The notes under the pieces were generated by a model. The model did no database searches. It had not been told where the DNA came from and worked only from the letters and a program-made list of their open reading frames with translations. From Prionace glauca (Eukaryota > Chordata > Chondrichthyes > Carcharhiniformes > Carcharhinidae), in assembly GCA_037974335.1 (NCBI GenBank), contig CM075760.1:14440059-14504058 (forward strand): 64,000 nt of DNA, written 5' to 3'. Position 1 is the first letter of the stretch, and the number at the start of each line of letters is the position of its first letter. Shown here piece by piece: positions 54,145-64,000 of this stretch. Position numbers and translations under genes: made by a program.

Positions 54145-54435
54145 GAATACCTTGCTTGGCCATTTCAGAGGATACTTAAGAGCCCACATTGCTGGGGGTG
54201 TCTGGAATCACATGTAGGCCAGACCAGGTAAGAATGGTAGATTTCCTTCCCTAAAGGACATCAGTAAACCAGGTGGGTTTTTCCGATAACTGACAATGGT
54301 TTCACAGTCACCATTAGAGTTTTAGTTCCAGATTCTTACTCTCTGATCTACTGTGGTGAGATTTAACCCATGAACTCTGTGCATTAACCTGGGTCTCTGG
54401 ATTACAATTCCGGTGGCAATACATTTGCCACTGGT
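54145..54435 (-). mobile_element. Second SINE family, antisense
   Basis: 'ttgcttggccatttcagagg', 'ggaatcacatgtaggccaga', 'tttccttccctaaaggacat' and 'gataactgacaatggtttca', with a decayed tRNA-type head near 54385-54430. Confidence 0.75.
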
Positions 54436-54868
54436 ATTCCAGTAGCACTGCATTCATTAAAAACAGCCCTTTATTGCCTAGATCATATCTTTTAATGTAG
54501 TGTGCCAGTTCATCACAGCTAACATAGATCTGTAGCTTCACAATTTCCTTCTGTGAGAAACAGCCAGAGAAATTAAACAGAAGAACATTTAAATGACCAC
54601 AGTCCATCCCCTTGGCAACCTAGCATGATTTTGGGAGTTCCAAACAGTTTTGAACAAATATCTTTTTCATTCCAATCACATTTTATTCTATGATGCAAAT
54701 AAAACATGAAAGTAGATACTTACAACAATTCTAAAAAAACCAACAGGATGTAAAATTGTGAGACTGGTCAGTCCAGCAGAAAGAACCTTCCGACTCCTCC
54801 AACAATCAGAATGAACCTGGTTCAGTGGAGGATGTGATTAACAGCAGCAGGAGCAGCAAAATCCATCA
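54436..54868. other. 3' flank of the zinc-finger gene
   Basis: 'tattctatgatgcaaataaaacatg' near 54688-54710 has no antisense polyadenylation signal that can be assigned; otherwise nothing seen. Confidence 0.3.
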
Positions 54869-55711
54869 TCACTTGTGACCTTTCTGGTGTCTCCGCAGGC
54901 TGGATAACTGAGTGTATCCCTTCCCACACACTGAGCAGGGGAAAGGCTTCTCCCCTGTGTGAACATGTTGGTGTGTCAGCAGGTTGGATGATTTAGTGAA
55001 TCCCATCCCACACTCTGAGCAGGTGAATGGCCTCTCGTCCTTGTGAACTCGCTGGTGTATTAACAGGGTGAATGATTCACTGAATCCCTTCCCACACATG
55101 CTGCAGATGAACGGCCTCTCCCCGGTGTGAACTCGCTGGTGTGACAGTAGGTGGGATAACTGTGCGAATCCCTTCTCACACTCAGAGCAGATGAATGGTT
55201 TTTCCCCGGTGTGAACTCGTTGGTGTGTCTGCAGGCTGCACAACCGACTGAACCCTTTCCCACATGCACAGCAGGTGAATGGCTTCTTCCCAGTGTGAAT
55301 TCGTTGGTGTGTCAGCAGGTTCCATGAAGTAGTGAATGTTTTTCCACACTCCTTACAGGAGAAGGGCCTCTCCCTGGTATGAACTCGCTGGTGCCTCAGT
55401 AGGTGGGATAACTGAGAGAATCCTTTCCCGCACTGAGAGCAGGAGAACGGTTTCTCCCCAGTGTGAACTCGCTTGTGTGTGTGGAGGTGGGTTAAATGAG
55501 TGAATCCCTTTCCACAGTCAGAACAGGTGAATGGCCTCTCCCCGGTGTGAACTCACTGATGTGTCTGCAGGTTGCATGAATGAGCAAATTCCTTCCCACA
55601 GTCTAAGCAGGTAAACGGCCTCTCTCCAGTGTGAACGCGTCGATGAATTTCCAGCTCAGATGGGAACTGCCATTTCTTCCCACAGTCCTCACATTGCCAC
55701 GGTTTCTCCAT
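54869..55711 (-). pseudogene. C2H2 zinc-finger gene, ten fingers, one nonsense codon
   Basis: From ATG at 55711 (MEKPWQCEDCGKKWQFPSE) the minus frame runs 280 codons to the stop after RRHQKGHK. Ten C2H2 fingers are joined by TGE(K/R)P linkers; finger 2 reads CLDCGKEFAHSCNLQTHQ then TGA at 55553-55555 in place of the usual CGA (Arg) before VHTGE. Every other position is in frame, so this is a single CpG-to-TpG type change or a polymorphism. If read through, the product would be a nuclear DNA-binding protein. Finger 10 ends in HQKGHK. Upstream on the same strand (55741-55926) a relic half-finger FQCTDCGKIFNLLHSLEKAL lies in what is probably 5' UTR. No KRAB, SCAN or BTB domain is seen. A shorter start inside the fingers could still give seven or eight fingers. 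Confidence 0.85.
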
Positions 55712-56142
55712 GGTGCTGGTGTCTTTTTGATTCTCAAAGTTTAACGATTAGTTGAAGACTTGTCCACACACACGACACGTGCACGGTCTCCCTGTTCTAA
55801 ATTGTGCAAAGCTTTTTCCAGGCTGTGCAACAAGTTAAAGATCTTTCCACAATCAGTGCACTGGAACATTATCACTTGGATGTGTGTGTGTATCTCGGTG
55901 CTTTTCCAATCACACTGATGTTTCAACCCTTTTGGGACAAACAGAAGAAACAGACATTTCTCCTTCTAGATTCCAAAAGCGGTGATTATCAGCTCCTGAT
56001 GAATTCAGTGGTCTTGACGTCAGATCTTGACGTGACGTTTGATTTGAGATTTTTGACTGTAGATTCTCAACTTCTAATACTCTGTGAAAGGAGTTTACAA
56101 AATCAGTACCAGGGTGAAATTCAGAACAGACAATTCTCTTTT

Positions 56143-56225
56143 TTTCATTCTTTTATGGATGTGGGCATCGCTGGTTGGGTCCTTCAAAAGCTGGTGGTGC
56201 AATGCCTTTTGAACATCAGGAACGG
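56143..56225 (+). mobile_element. SINE-type fragment
   Basis: 'tcttttatggatgtgggcat' and 'cgctggttgggtccttcaaa' resemble the widespread 'gggatgtgggcgtcgctggc' element. Confidence 0.5.
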
Positions 56226-56255
56226 GAGTAAGTCAATAGTAAGAGTGGCACAAGG

Positions 56256-56592
56256 TCAGCATGGTGGCACTGTGGTTAGCACTGCTGCCTCACAGCACCA
56301 GGGACCCGGGTTCAATTCCAGTCTTGGGTCACTGCCTACGTGGAGTCTGCATGTTCTCTGTGTGGGTTTCCTCCTGGTGCTTCAATTTCCTCCCAAATCC
56401 AAAGATTTGTGGGTTAAGCAGATTCGCCATGCTAAATTGCCCCTTTGTGTCCCAATAGATATAGATTAGAGGGATTAGTGGAGTAAAAATGTGGGGTTAT
56501 GGGATAGGACCTGGGAAAGATGCTGTATTCAAGAGTCAGTGCAGACTAGATGGGCCAAATGGTCTCCTTCTGCACTCTAGGGATTCTATGAT
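56256..56592 (+). mobile_element. tRNA-derived SINE, full length
   Basis: 'agcatggtggcactgtggtt', B-box region 'gggttcaattccagtcttgg', 'ggagtctgcatgttctctgt', and tail 'tctgcactctagggattcta'. Confidence 0.9.
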
Positions 56593-57985
56593 TTCCAAAA
56601 AGATTTTGACAAGGTGGTGCATAAGAGGCTGGTACATTAAGTAAAGGCCCATGAAATTGGTGGAAGTGTATTAGTATGGATTAAAAACTGGCCATCACAA
56701 AGAAAACAGAGTTGGAATAAATGGCTCATTTTCAGAGTGGAAAGATGTAACTAGTGGAATACGACAAGGATCAGTTCTTGGCTCGCAATTGTTCATGATT
56801 TAATTAATGACTGGGAGGGAGGAACAGAATGCAATGTTTCCAAATGATACGATGATAGGTGGAAGAACATGTTGTGGTGAGGATATAGATAGATTGAGTG
56901 ATGAAAATCTGGCAAATTAAGTTTAATATGGGGAAATGTGAGTTCATAAAGTTAAAGTAATTTCACTGCAGCATTAATGTTACTTGTTTATTAGTCACAA
57001 GTAACATCAATGCCACAATAAAATTACTGTGAAATTCTCCTAGTCATCACAGTCCGGCGCTTGTTTAGACCAATGCATCTAACCAGCAAATCTTTCAGAC
57101 TGTGGGAGGAAACCTTAGCACCCGGCGGAAACCCACGCAGACATGGGGAGAATATGCAAACTCCAACCAGTCAGTGACCCAAGCTGGGAATCGAACACAG
57201 ATCCCTGGCATTGTGAGCCAGCAGTGCTAACCACTGTACCACCATGCCACCTATTTATTTCAGTAGGAGGAATCAAAAAGGAGAGGTGTTGCAGATGAGT
57301 GAAGTACAGAGGGATCTGGGTGTTCTTTGTGCATGAATCACAAAAAGCTAGCAGACAGGTCCCACAATAGGTAAGAGGGAAAATGGAATTTTGATCTTTA
57401 TTGCAAAGGGTTGGATTTAAAAGCAGGGAGGTTTTGTGGCAACTGCACAGGGTGTCTAAACTGGAACACAGTTTTGATTCCCTTTCTTAAACAAGAATAT
57501 TGTAACATTGGCAGTAGTCCAAAGGAGATTCACCAGCCTAATTCCTGGGATGAGAGGACAAGAGAGAATAAATTGTCTAGGTTTGCATTCCTTGAAGTTT
57601 AGAAGACAAAGGGGTGAGTTTATTGAAATATATAAGATCCTGTGGGGGGGCTTGATAGGGTAGATGGTGAAATATTTTCAGGAGTGGAAGAATCACAAAC
57701 AAGCTACAAGATAAAGGGTCGGTCATTTAAAACTGAGGTGCGTAGAAATTTATTTTTGCAGAGGATGGTGAATCTCTGGAATTCTCTGTCCCAAAGGGTG
57801 GTGGAGACTGGATGATTAGAAGTATTTAAAGTGAGGCGGATAAATATTTAATAGATGGAGGGATAGACGGCTATGGGAAGTGGCACTGTGAAGGAGTTGA
57901 GGCCGAAATAGATTAGATATGATTGCACTGAATGGCGGGACAAGCTTGAAGGGCCTGGTGGACACTCCTGCTTCTATTTCGCGTG
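56593..57985 (+). mobile_element. Old CR1 RT half, interrupted by a SINE
   Basis: 56593-56951: 'tttgacaaggtggtgcataa', 'ggaatacgacaaggatcagt' (GIRQGSVLG in place of GVPQGSVLG). 57254-57985: 'tacagagggatctgggtgtt', 'gtccaaaggagattcaccag', 'tgaatctctggaattctctg', and 3' end 'gacaagcttgaagggcctgg'. No frame remains. It lies in the intron upstream of the zinc-finger gene. Confidence 0.85.
56952..57253 (-). mobile_element. SINE inserted in the CR1
   Basis: 'ttgtttattagtcacaagta', 'ccaatgcatctaaccagcaa', 'gaaacccacgcagacatggg', 'gctaaccactgtaccaccat'. AATAAA-tail subtype. Confidence 0.88.
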
Positions 57986-58066
57986 ATCAATCGCTGCAGG
58001 TCAACAATTTCCCCTAGAATAAGAAAAGAAATGGAAAGGGGGAGAACAGAAAGATGTTTTACTCAC

Positions 58067-58115
58067 AGATGTGGGAGACCGGAGGAAGTTTGAGTCTGTC
58101 TGAAGCGCAATCTTC
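58067..58115 (-). other. Non-coding first exon of the zinc-finger gene (probable)
   Basis: On the minus strand a donor CT|GTGAGTAAAA lies at 58066/58067, at the edge of the CpG island and reading away from it toward the finger exon. No ATG-led frame fits, so it would be 5' UTR. This is an inference from position and splice signal. Confidence 0.5.
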
Positions 58116-58544
58116 ATTCACACAAAGCCCGGGCTGTGGTTGGCTGGAGGACCAGAGTCCTTCCGGTCCTCCAATGTTTCCCATTGGTCAGCAGCTCAGC
58201 GTGAAGGTCAGAGGGGTAGAGACTCCACCTCGCGGACCCGGGAGCCCCGCCCCCACCCATTGTTCCCCTCCCCCTCCTCGAGCCAAGGTTTCCAGACAAG
58301 CGGCTGGCGGCTCCGGCCAGAGCGAGATGCCGCTCGGTCGCCCCCTCCCCCCCGGCCCGGGACAGCGCATGTCCAAGAGAGAGGGGAAGCAGCGCATGTT
58401 CCGGGGAGAGGGGAACCTGCGCATGTGCGCGGGTCGCCCATTTCCCCACGACGGTCAGGCTGAGGTATTGACCAATAGAAAGAGTTGGAGGACCGAAAGA
58501 ACTCTGGTCCTCCAGCCAATCACGTTTCCTCCATTGTGTGAATG
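58115..58544. promoter_or_regulatory. CpG island with palindromic CCAAT arms
   Basis: The left arm 58115-58190 and right arm 58469-58544 are near-exact reverse complements over about 76 bases (shared core 'ggctggaggaccagagt-ctt', 'cggtcctccaa'). Each has a TTGGCT and an ATTGGTCA (CCAAT) box. Between them lies GC-rich sequence with three NRF1-like GCGCATGT sites at 58365, 58392 and 58419. It looks like a bidirectional promoter made by inverted duplication. Confidence 0.82.
58365..58432. repeat. 27-bp spaced NRF1-like triplet
   Basis: 'gcgcatgtccaagagagagg', 'gcgcatgttccggggagagg' and 'gcgcatgtgcgcgg' start at 58365, 58392 and 58419, exactly 27 bases apart. Confidence 0.88.
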
Positions 58545-58756
58545 CGGAAGTTGGCCGAGGAGATTCAGGCCAAAACTTCCTCCTGTGTGTAACGTTTGTT
58601 TAAAGGTGTTCTGTGAAGGGCAGGAGGTGACCAGACAAAGAATAAGATCCACTAGGAAGTAATGTGGTAATTTGTCCGTGGAGCTGGGAGATATTTGTGG
58701 GGTTTTAAATTAATACTTTGTATTTGTATTCACTGTGGGGAGGGATGATGTAGGTA

Positions 58757-58865
58757 TAGAAAACACAGTAAGAAGTCTCACAACATCAGGGTAAAGTCCA
58801 ACAGGTTTATTTGGAATCATGGACTTTCAGAGCACTGCACCTTCATCAGGTGAGTCATATAGATA
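58757..58865 (-). mobile_element. Penelope-type 3' end fragment
   Basis: 'cacagtaagaagtctcacaa', 'gtaaagtccaacaggtttat' and 'actgcaccttcatcaggtga'; the antisense of the shared end seen at 27670 and 62417. Confidence 0.8.
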
Positions 58866-58867
58866 TC

Positions 58868-61800
58868 AGGGAGCAGCTTTGTCATTCACTTGGGTGCCGG
58901 CGACGTAGGCAAAATGCGGACTGAGGATCTGGGAAGGGAGTATGAGAAGCTGGGAATGGAATTAAAAAGTAGAACCGACAAGGTGGTTATCTCTGGGCTA
59001 CTGCCTGAACCGAGGGCAGACGGGTGTAGGGTTGATAGGATAAAGGAAGTAAATGGGTGGCTCAGGGATTGGTGTGGGAGGAATGGGTTCGAATTTATGG
59101 GGCATTGGCACCAGTATTGGGGTAGGTGGGACCTGTTCGGGCAGGATGGGGTTGGTCTGAATCATGCTGGGACCAGAGTGCTGGCGAATCGAGTAAAGAG
59201 GACTGTAGACAAGGCTTTAAACTAATTAGGGGGGGGAGGGTGCGAGGGTAGGTGACGCTATGAGGTCTAAAGTTAAGGATAGGGTACAGGTAAGGGAAGA
59301 GGCAAAGGATGTTCCAATTGGTGGCGTTACGGCAAGTAGGGTCCAGGTGAAGGCTGGGATGAAAGCGCTTTATCTGAATGCACGAAGCATTCGGAATAAA
59401 GTGGATGAGCTGATGGCGCAGATCGACACAAATGGATACGATCTGGTGGCCATTACAGAGACGTGGCTGCAAGGTGACAGGGACTGGGAGATGAATGTAC
59501 AGGGTTATCAAGTGTTTAGGAAGGATAGGCAGGAGGAAAGAGGGGGTGGCGTAGCTCTGCTGATTAAGGATAGTATCAAGGTGGTAGCAAGGGATGATAT
59601 CGGAGCCAAGGAGCAGAAAGTGGAATCGTTGTGGGTGGAGATTAGGAACAGAAAAGGGAGGAAGACGCTAGTGGGTGTCGTCTATAGGCCCCCGAATAAT
59701 GATCTGGAGGTGGGGCGGGCTGTTAACGCGCAAATAAGTGCAGCGTGCAGGAATGGGACGGCAGTAGTTATGGGAGATTTCAATCTGCATATTGATTGGT
59801 CGACCCATGTTGGACGAGCTGGGCTCGAGGAGGAGTTCTTGGAATGCTGCCGGGATAATTTCCTTGAACAGTGTGTGTTGGAGCTGACGAGGGAGCGAGC
59901 TATCTTGGATCTGGTGCTATGTAATGAGGCGGGTAGAATTCGGGATCTTGCGGTGAAGGATCCTCTTGGAGAGAGTGATCATTGTATGGTGGAGTTTCTG
60001 GTGCAGATGGAGGAGGAGAAAGTGGGTTCCCAGACACGCGTCCTTTGTTTGAATAGAGGGGAGTATGGTAGGATGAGAGAAGAATTGGCGAATGTGGACT
60101 GGGGGAACGCGTTGGAAGGTAGGTCTGCTGAGGAGCAGTGGAGGATCTTTAAGGAGATCTTTCTTGGTGCTCAGCAGAAATTTATTCCGATGGTTAAAAA
60201 GGACAGTAGGAGGAGAGGTAATAAGCCGTGGATAACGAAGGAGGTGAAGGAAAGTGTTAAATTAAAAGCGGAGGAGTTTAGAGTAGCTAAGAGCAGTGGG
60301 CGAGAAGAGGATTGGGAAAGGTTTAAATGTCAACAAAGATTGACAAAGAAATTGATAAAGGAGGGTAGGAGAAGCTATGAGGCTGGGCTAGCACTTAATG
60401 TAAAAAAAGATAGCAAGAGTTTTTATAAATATATAAAAAGGAAGAGGCTGGCTAGGGTAAACGTTGGTCCTTTAGAGGATGAGAAAGGGGAGCTAGTGGT
60501 AGGGGATAGGGATATGGCTAAGGTCTTGAATAACTTCTTTGTTTCTGTCTTCACGGAGGAGGACGTGAATAATTTGCCGGGTGTTAGCGATGGAAAGGTG
60601 GTAGGAATGGAGGGTCTTAATGACATTACTGTTACTAGAGAGGTGGTGCTCGACAGACTGGAGGGGCTGATTGTGGACAAGTCCCCAGGACCGGATGGAA
60701 TGCATCCGAGGGTTCTGAAAGAAATGGCGGAGGTGATAGTGGATGCCTTGGTGGTTATTTTCCAGACGTCGCTGGATTCCGGGGAAGTGCCGGAAGATTG
60801 GAAAACGGCTAATGTTACGCCGTTGTTTAAGAAGGGTGCCAGGCAAAAGGCGGGGAATTATAGGCCGGTTAGTTTAACGTCTGTGGTAGGTAAAATGTTA
60901 GAAACCGTCATTAAGGAGGAAATAGCGAGGCATCTTGAGGGGAATTGCTTGATAGGGCGGACGCAACACGGTTTCATTAAAGGGAAGTCGTGTCTGACAA
61001 ATTTACTGGAGTTCTATGAGGATGTGTCTAGGGCAGTGGATGGAGAAGAGCCGGTGGATGTGGTCTTTCTGGATTTTCAGAAGGCGTTTGACAAGGTACC
61101 TCACAAGAGGTTATTGCAGAAGGTCAGGGGACATGGAGTTGGGGGTAGGGTGTTAGCGTGGATAGAGGATTGGTTGTCAAATAGGAGGCAGAGAGTGGGG
61201 GTCAATGGATGCTATTCGGATTGGCGGTTGGTGAATAGTGGGGTGCCCCAGGGGTCGGTGCTGGGGCCTCAGCTATTTACCATTTATATAAATGATCTGG
61301 AGGAGGGAACCGAGTGCAGGGTGTCGAAATTTGCTGATGACACCAAGATTGGGGGAAAGGCAAATTGTGCGGAGGGTGTGGAGAGTCTGCAGAAGGATCT
61401 AGATAGGCTGGGCGAATGGGCCAGGAAATGGCAAATGGAATTTAATGTTGGCAAGTGTGAGGTGGTCCACTTTGGTAGGAGGAATGGTAGGAAGGACTAT
61501 TACTTACGTGGCGAAAAACTGCAGCAGGCGACGGTGCAGAGGGACCTCGGGGTCCTTGTGCATGAGTCGCAAAAACCCAGCTTGCAGGTGCAGCAGGTGG
61601 TCAGGAAGGCGAATGGGATGCTGGCCTTCATAGCGAAGGGGATTGAATATAAAAGTAGGGAGGTCTTGCTGCAGCTGTATAGGGCATTGGTGAGGCCGCA
61701 GCTGGAGTACTGTGTGCAGTTTTGGGCGCCGCACCTGCGCAAGGATGTTTTGGCCCTGGAGGGAGTGCAGAGGAGGTTTACTCGGCTGATACCGGAGTTG

Positions 61801-62262
61801 AGGGGATTGAGCTATGAGGAGAGGCTGAACAAACTAGGCTTGTACTCGTTAGAGTTTAGAAGAATGAGGGGAGATCTCATTGAGACGTATGAGATGATGA
61901 ATGGGATGGATAGGATAGAGGTGGAGAGACTGTTCCCGCTCAAAAAAGACAGTAGGACTAGGGGGCACAGCCTCAAGATAAAGGGGGGGCGGTTTAGAAC
62001 AGAGTTGAGGAGGAACTTCTTCACTCAAAGGGTGGTGAATCTCTGGAATTCTCTGCCCGTTGAAGTGGTGGAGGCTGCCTCGCTAAATATTTTTAAGAAA
62101 CGGGTTGATGGGTTTTTGATAAGAGAAGGGATTAAGGGTTATGGGGAGAGGGCGGGAAGGTGGAGCTGAGTCACGACAGATCAGCCATGATCTTATTGAA
62201 TGGCGGGGCAGGCTCGAAGGGCCAGATGGCCTACTCCTGCTCCTATTTCTTATGTTCTTATG
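58868..62262 (+). mobile_element. CR1 LINE, family C, nearly complete, ORF2 intact
   Basis: ORF1 is present only as its C-terminal part (58868-59225): VIHLGAGDVGKMRTEDLGRE, VVISGLLPEPRADGCRV, RWDLFGQDGVGLNHAGTRVL, the esterase/SGNH-type domain of CR1 ORF1. ORF2 follows 34 bases later at 59260-62169, 969 codons with no stop. Its endonuclease (about residues 35-245) has LYLNARSIRNK, AITETWL, VVYRPPN, MGDFNLHI and ESDHCMVEF. The RT (about 480-740) has SPGPDGMHPRVL, FKKGARQKAGNYRPVSL, QHGFIKGKSCLTNLLEF, FLDFQKAFDKVPH, SGVPQGSVLGPQ and SKFADDTKIGG. The tail domain ends FLIREGIKGYGERAGRWS. The 3' UTR is short, with tail 'ttcttatgttcttatgtt'. All catalytic residues that can be recognised are present. 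The 5' UTR and ORF1 start are missing, so it is probably not autonomous. Confidence 0.96.
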
Positions 62263-63227
62263 TTCAACAACTTAACATTTGAGGGGGAGGAGGTTGTAAC
62301 GGGCCTAAAATTGTATAAATCCCCAGGCCAAGATGGGGTGATCCCCAGCCTGCTGTGGGAGGCAAGGAAGGAGATTGCAGTGACTCTGGCAATAATTAGC
62401 TGGCTGCAGGAGAGGTAAACACAGTAAGAAGTCTCACAAAACCAGGTTAAATTCCAACAGGTTTATTCATACAAAAGCCACTAGCTTTCGGGGTGCTGTC
62501 CCTTCATCAGGTGGAGTGAGAGTTCTATAAAAGCTAGTGGCTTTTGCTACCAAATAAACCTGTTGGACTTTAACCTGGTGTTGTGAGACTTCTTACTGTG
62601 TTTACCCCAGTCCAATGCTGGTATCTCCACTGCAGGAGAGGTGCCACAGACTGGAGGACAGCCAATGTGGTATCATTAGTTAAGAAGGAACACGGGGAAA
62701 AAACAGCAAACAACAGACCAGGAAATCTAACTTCAGCAGTAGGGAAACTATTGGAAAAAATTCTGAGGGGCAGAGTTAATCTCCACTTGGGGAGATAAGA
62801 ATTAATCAAGGATAGACAGCATGGTTTTGGCAACGGGAGATCAGGTCTTACAAATTTGATTGCATTTTTGAGGAGGTGACTCATTGTATACAGTTGACGT
62901 AGTCTACATGGACTTCAGTAAGGCTTTTGACAAGGTTCCATATGGACGACTGATGAAGAAGGTGAAAGCCCATTCGATAATTTGCCAAAGTGCATCCAAA
63001 AGTGACAGGAGTCAGAGGGGGATGGTCAAATGCAATTTTTGTGACTAGATGTCTGTGTCCAGCAGTGTTTTGCATGGATAGGAGTTGCATCTCTTCTTGT
63101 TTGTAGTGTAAGTTAATAATTTGGATGTGAATATCGGAGGTATACCAAGTAAGTTTGCAGGTGACACAAAGATTGGTGATTTCATAAATGCTGATGAGCA
63201 AAGCCTTAGATTACAGGACAATACTGA
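62263..63227 (+). mobile_element. Older CR1-like RT, split by a foldback element
   Basis: 62274-62416 reads NNLTFEGEEVVTGLKLYKSP, GQDGVIPSLLWEARKEIAV. After 62629 it continues as 'cagactggaggacagccaat', 'ctaacttcagcagtagggaa', 'acagcatggttttggcaacg' and 'atggacttcagtaaggcttt' (YVDFSKAFDKV). The catalytic box is near 63148 ('agtaagtttgcaggtgacac', SKFAGDTKI). Many lesions. Confidence 0.82.
62417..62628. mobile_element. Foldback Penelope-type element with 13-bp target duplication
   Basis: The left part 'aaacacagtaagaagtctca' to 'ccttcatcaggtgg' and the right part 'aataaacctgttggacttta' to 'cttactgtgttt' are inverted copies of one end sequence. The right side is longer by 'accccagtccaatgctggta' + 'tctcca'. 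Perfect direct repeats ctgcaggagaggt flank it at 62404-62416 and 62629-62641. Confidence 0.92.
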
Positions 63228-63486
63228 CCGAGTGGCATTGCAGCCTCACAGCACCAAGGACCTGGGTTCAATTCCCAGCTTAGGTCACTGTCTGTGCGGA
63301 GCCTGCATATTCTCCCCATGTCTGCACAGGTTTCCTCCAGGTGCTCCAATTTCCTCCCACAGTCTGAAAGATGTGTTGTTAGGTACATTGGTCATGCTAA
63401 ATTCTCCCTCTGTTTATCCAAACAAATGCTGGAGTGTGGCAACTTGGGGATTTTCACAGTAACTTCATTGCAGAGCTGATGTAAGA
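63228..63486 (+). mobile_element. SINE, 'ttcattgca' tail subtype
   Basis: 'gagtggcattgcagcctcac', 'gggttcaattcccagcttag', 'tttcctccaggtgctccaat', 'cagtaacttcattgcagagc'. Confidence 0.88.
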
Positions 63487-64000
63487 CTAGAACAAAGAAC
63501 AAAGAACAAAACAGCACGGGAACAGGCCCTTCGGCCCAACGAGCCCGCGCCGCCGCCCCATGGTCAGTGACCTATTCATGACTCTATGTGTGAGGATCAG
63601 GGAGGTCCAATATAGGGACAATTTGTTACCCAATCAATCAGCCTAAAAGCACATTTTTGGGATGTGGGAGGAAACCGGAGCACCCGGAGGAAACCCACGC
63701 AACCACGGGGAGAACGCGCAAACTCCCACGGACACAGGCCCAACTCCATGTGTCCGCACAGTAACAGAGATAACCTCTGTGCTGCCATGATGCCCTCGAG
63801 ATGGTAAGTGCCTGTGGATAAAATTTCATTATTAAAGACTCTATACCCCTGAGCTAAACTGACCCCAAGCCTACAATGCTTAATAAGGCCTGCTATATCC
63901 CCCTATATGTAAACTGCTCATGTGGCTGTCCAAGTGACTCTTGAACAACCCTAGCGTGCCTGCTTCCACCACCTCACTCGGCAGTGCATTCCACATCCCC
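63487..64000 (-). mobile_element. CR1-type 3' end running off the window, with a SINE inside
   Basis: The tail 'agaacaaagaacaaagaaca' and 'cccttcggcccaacgagccc' open the LINE at 63487. About 63600-63800 is an antisense SINE ('gggatgtgggaggaaaccgg', 'gaggaaacccacgcaaccac'). 63840-64000 returns to LINE ('gtgcctgcttccaccacctc', 'ggcagtgcattccacatccc'). Confidence 0.75.

Noticed and set aside
56261-56469. Frames through the SINE
   Set aside because: Chance reading of a SINE; the same peptides recur at other SINE copies.
58054-58662. 202-codon plus frame and several overlapping frames
   Set aside because: GC-rich CpG-island shadow; five overlapping phases and no domain.
1-64000. LTR retroelement or endogenous virus
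   Set aside because: No LTR pair, gag, protease or integrase reading was seen; all RT readings are of CR1 or related LINE type, and the one GIY-YIG reading is Penelope-like.

Overview
The window looks like nuclear DNA of a cartilaginous fish, most likely a shark or ray. The evidence is structural. Several CR1-family LINEs are present, with 3' ends of the TTCTATG and TTCTTATG type. There are many copies of a tRNA-derived SINE that reads 'cacagtggttagcactgctgcctcacagc', Penelope-like element pieces, an intron-split GPR139-like receptor gene, and a C2H2 zinc-finger gene of the type that opens MEKPWQCEDCGK. No sequence could be searched, so the taxon is an inference.

Layout. From 1 to about 24 kb there is a tRNA neighbourhood: Leu(AAG), Phe, several Glu, Lys, Thr, Val, Asn, Gly, Gln and an Arg remnant. 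They sit in cassettes whose flanks are duplicated along with them, for example 13.8-14.7 kb against 16.8-17.7 kb. A two-exon class A GPCR gene (7225-8785) lies among them. At 23.4-24.3 kb there is a GC-rich promoter-like island carrying a three-unit tandem array, with no recognisable gene attached. From about 25 to 50 kb lies part of a T-cell receptor V-gene cluster. Five V genes look intact (25234-26142 minus, 32664-33127 plus, 34858-35329 plus, 40908-41476 minus, 44569-45006 minus). Each has a short leader exon, an intron, a V exon and a perfectly spaced 23-bp recombination signal. Five further V genes are broken or partial. The genes lie in both orientations. The V regions resemble alpha/delta V segments; no J, D or C segment was seen. 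From 53 to 64 kb there is a ten-finger zinc-finger gene with one nonsense codon, its palindromic CpG-island promoter near 58.1-58.5 kb, and a CR1 copy with an unbroken 969-codon ORF2 (58868-62262).

How the parts relate. The V genes would be joined by RAG to downstream D/J segments outside this window. Genes in one orientation would join by deletion and those in the other by inversion. The tRNA genes, the GPCR and the zinc-finger gene are probably only neighbours. Nested and recent retroposon insertions dominate the sequence between genes and have shaped several V genes: a CR1 about 100 bp upstream of one leader, a Penelope-like element cutting another, and a 23-bp minisatellite at the start of a third. 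The most unusual single item is a triplicated 63-bp unit at 49934-50098, each copy carrying a heptamer, a 23-bp spacer and a nonamer.
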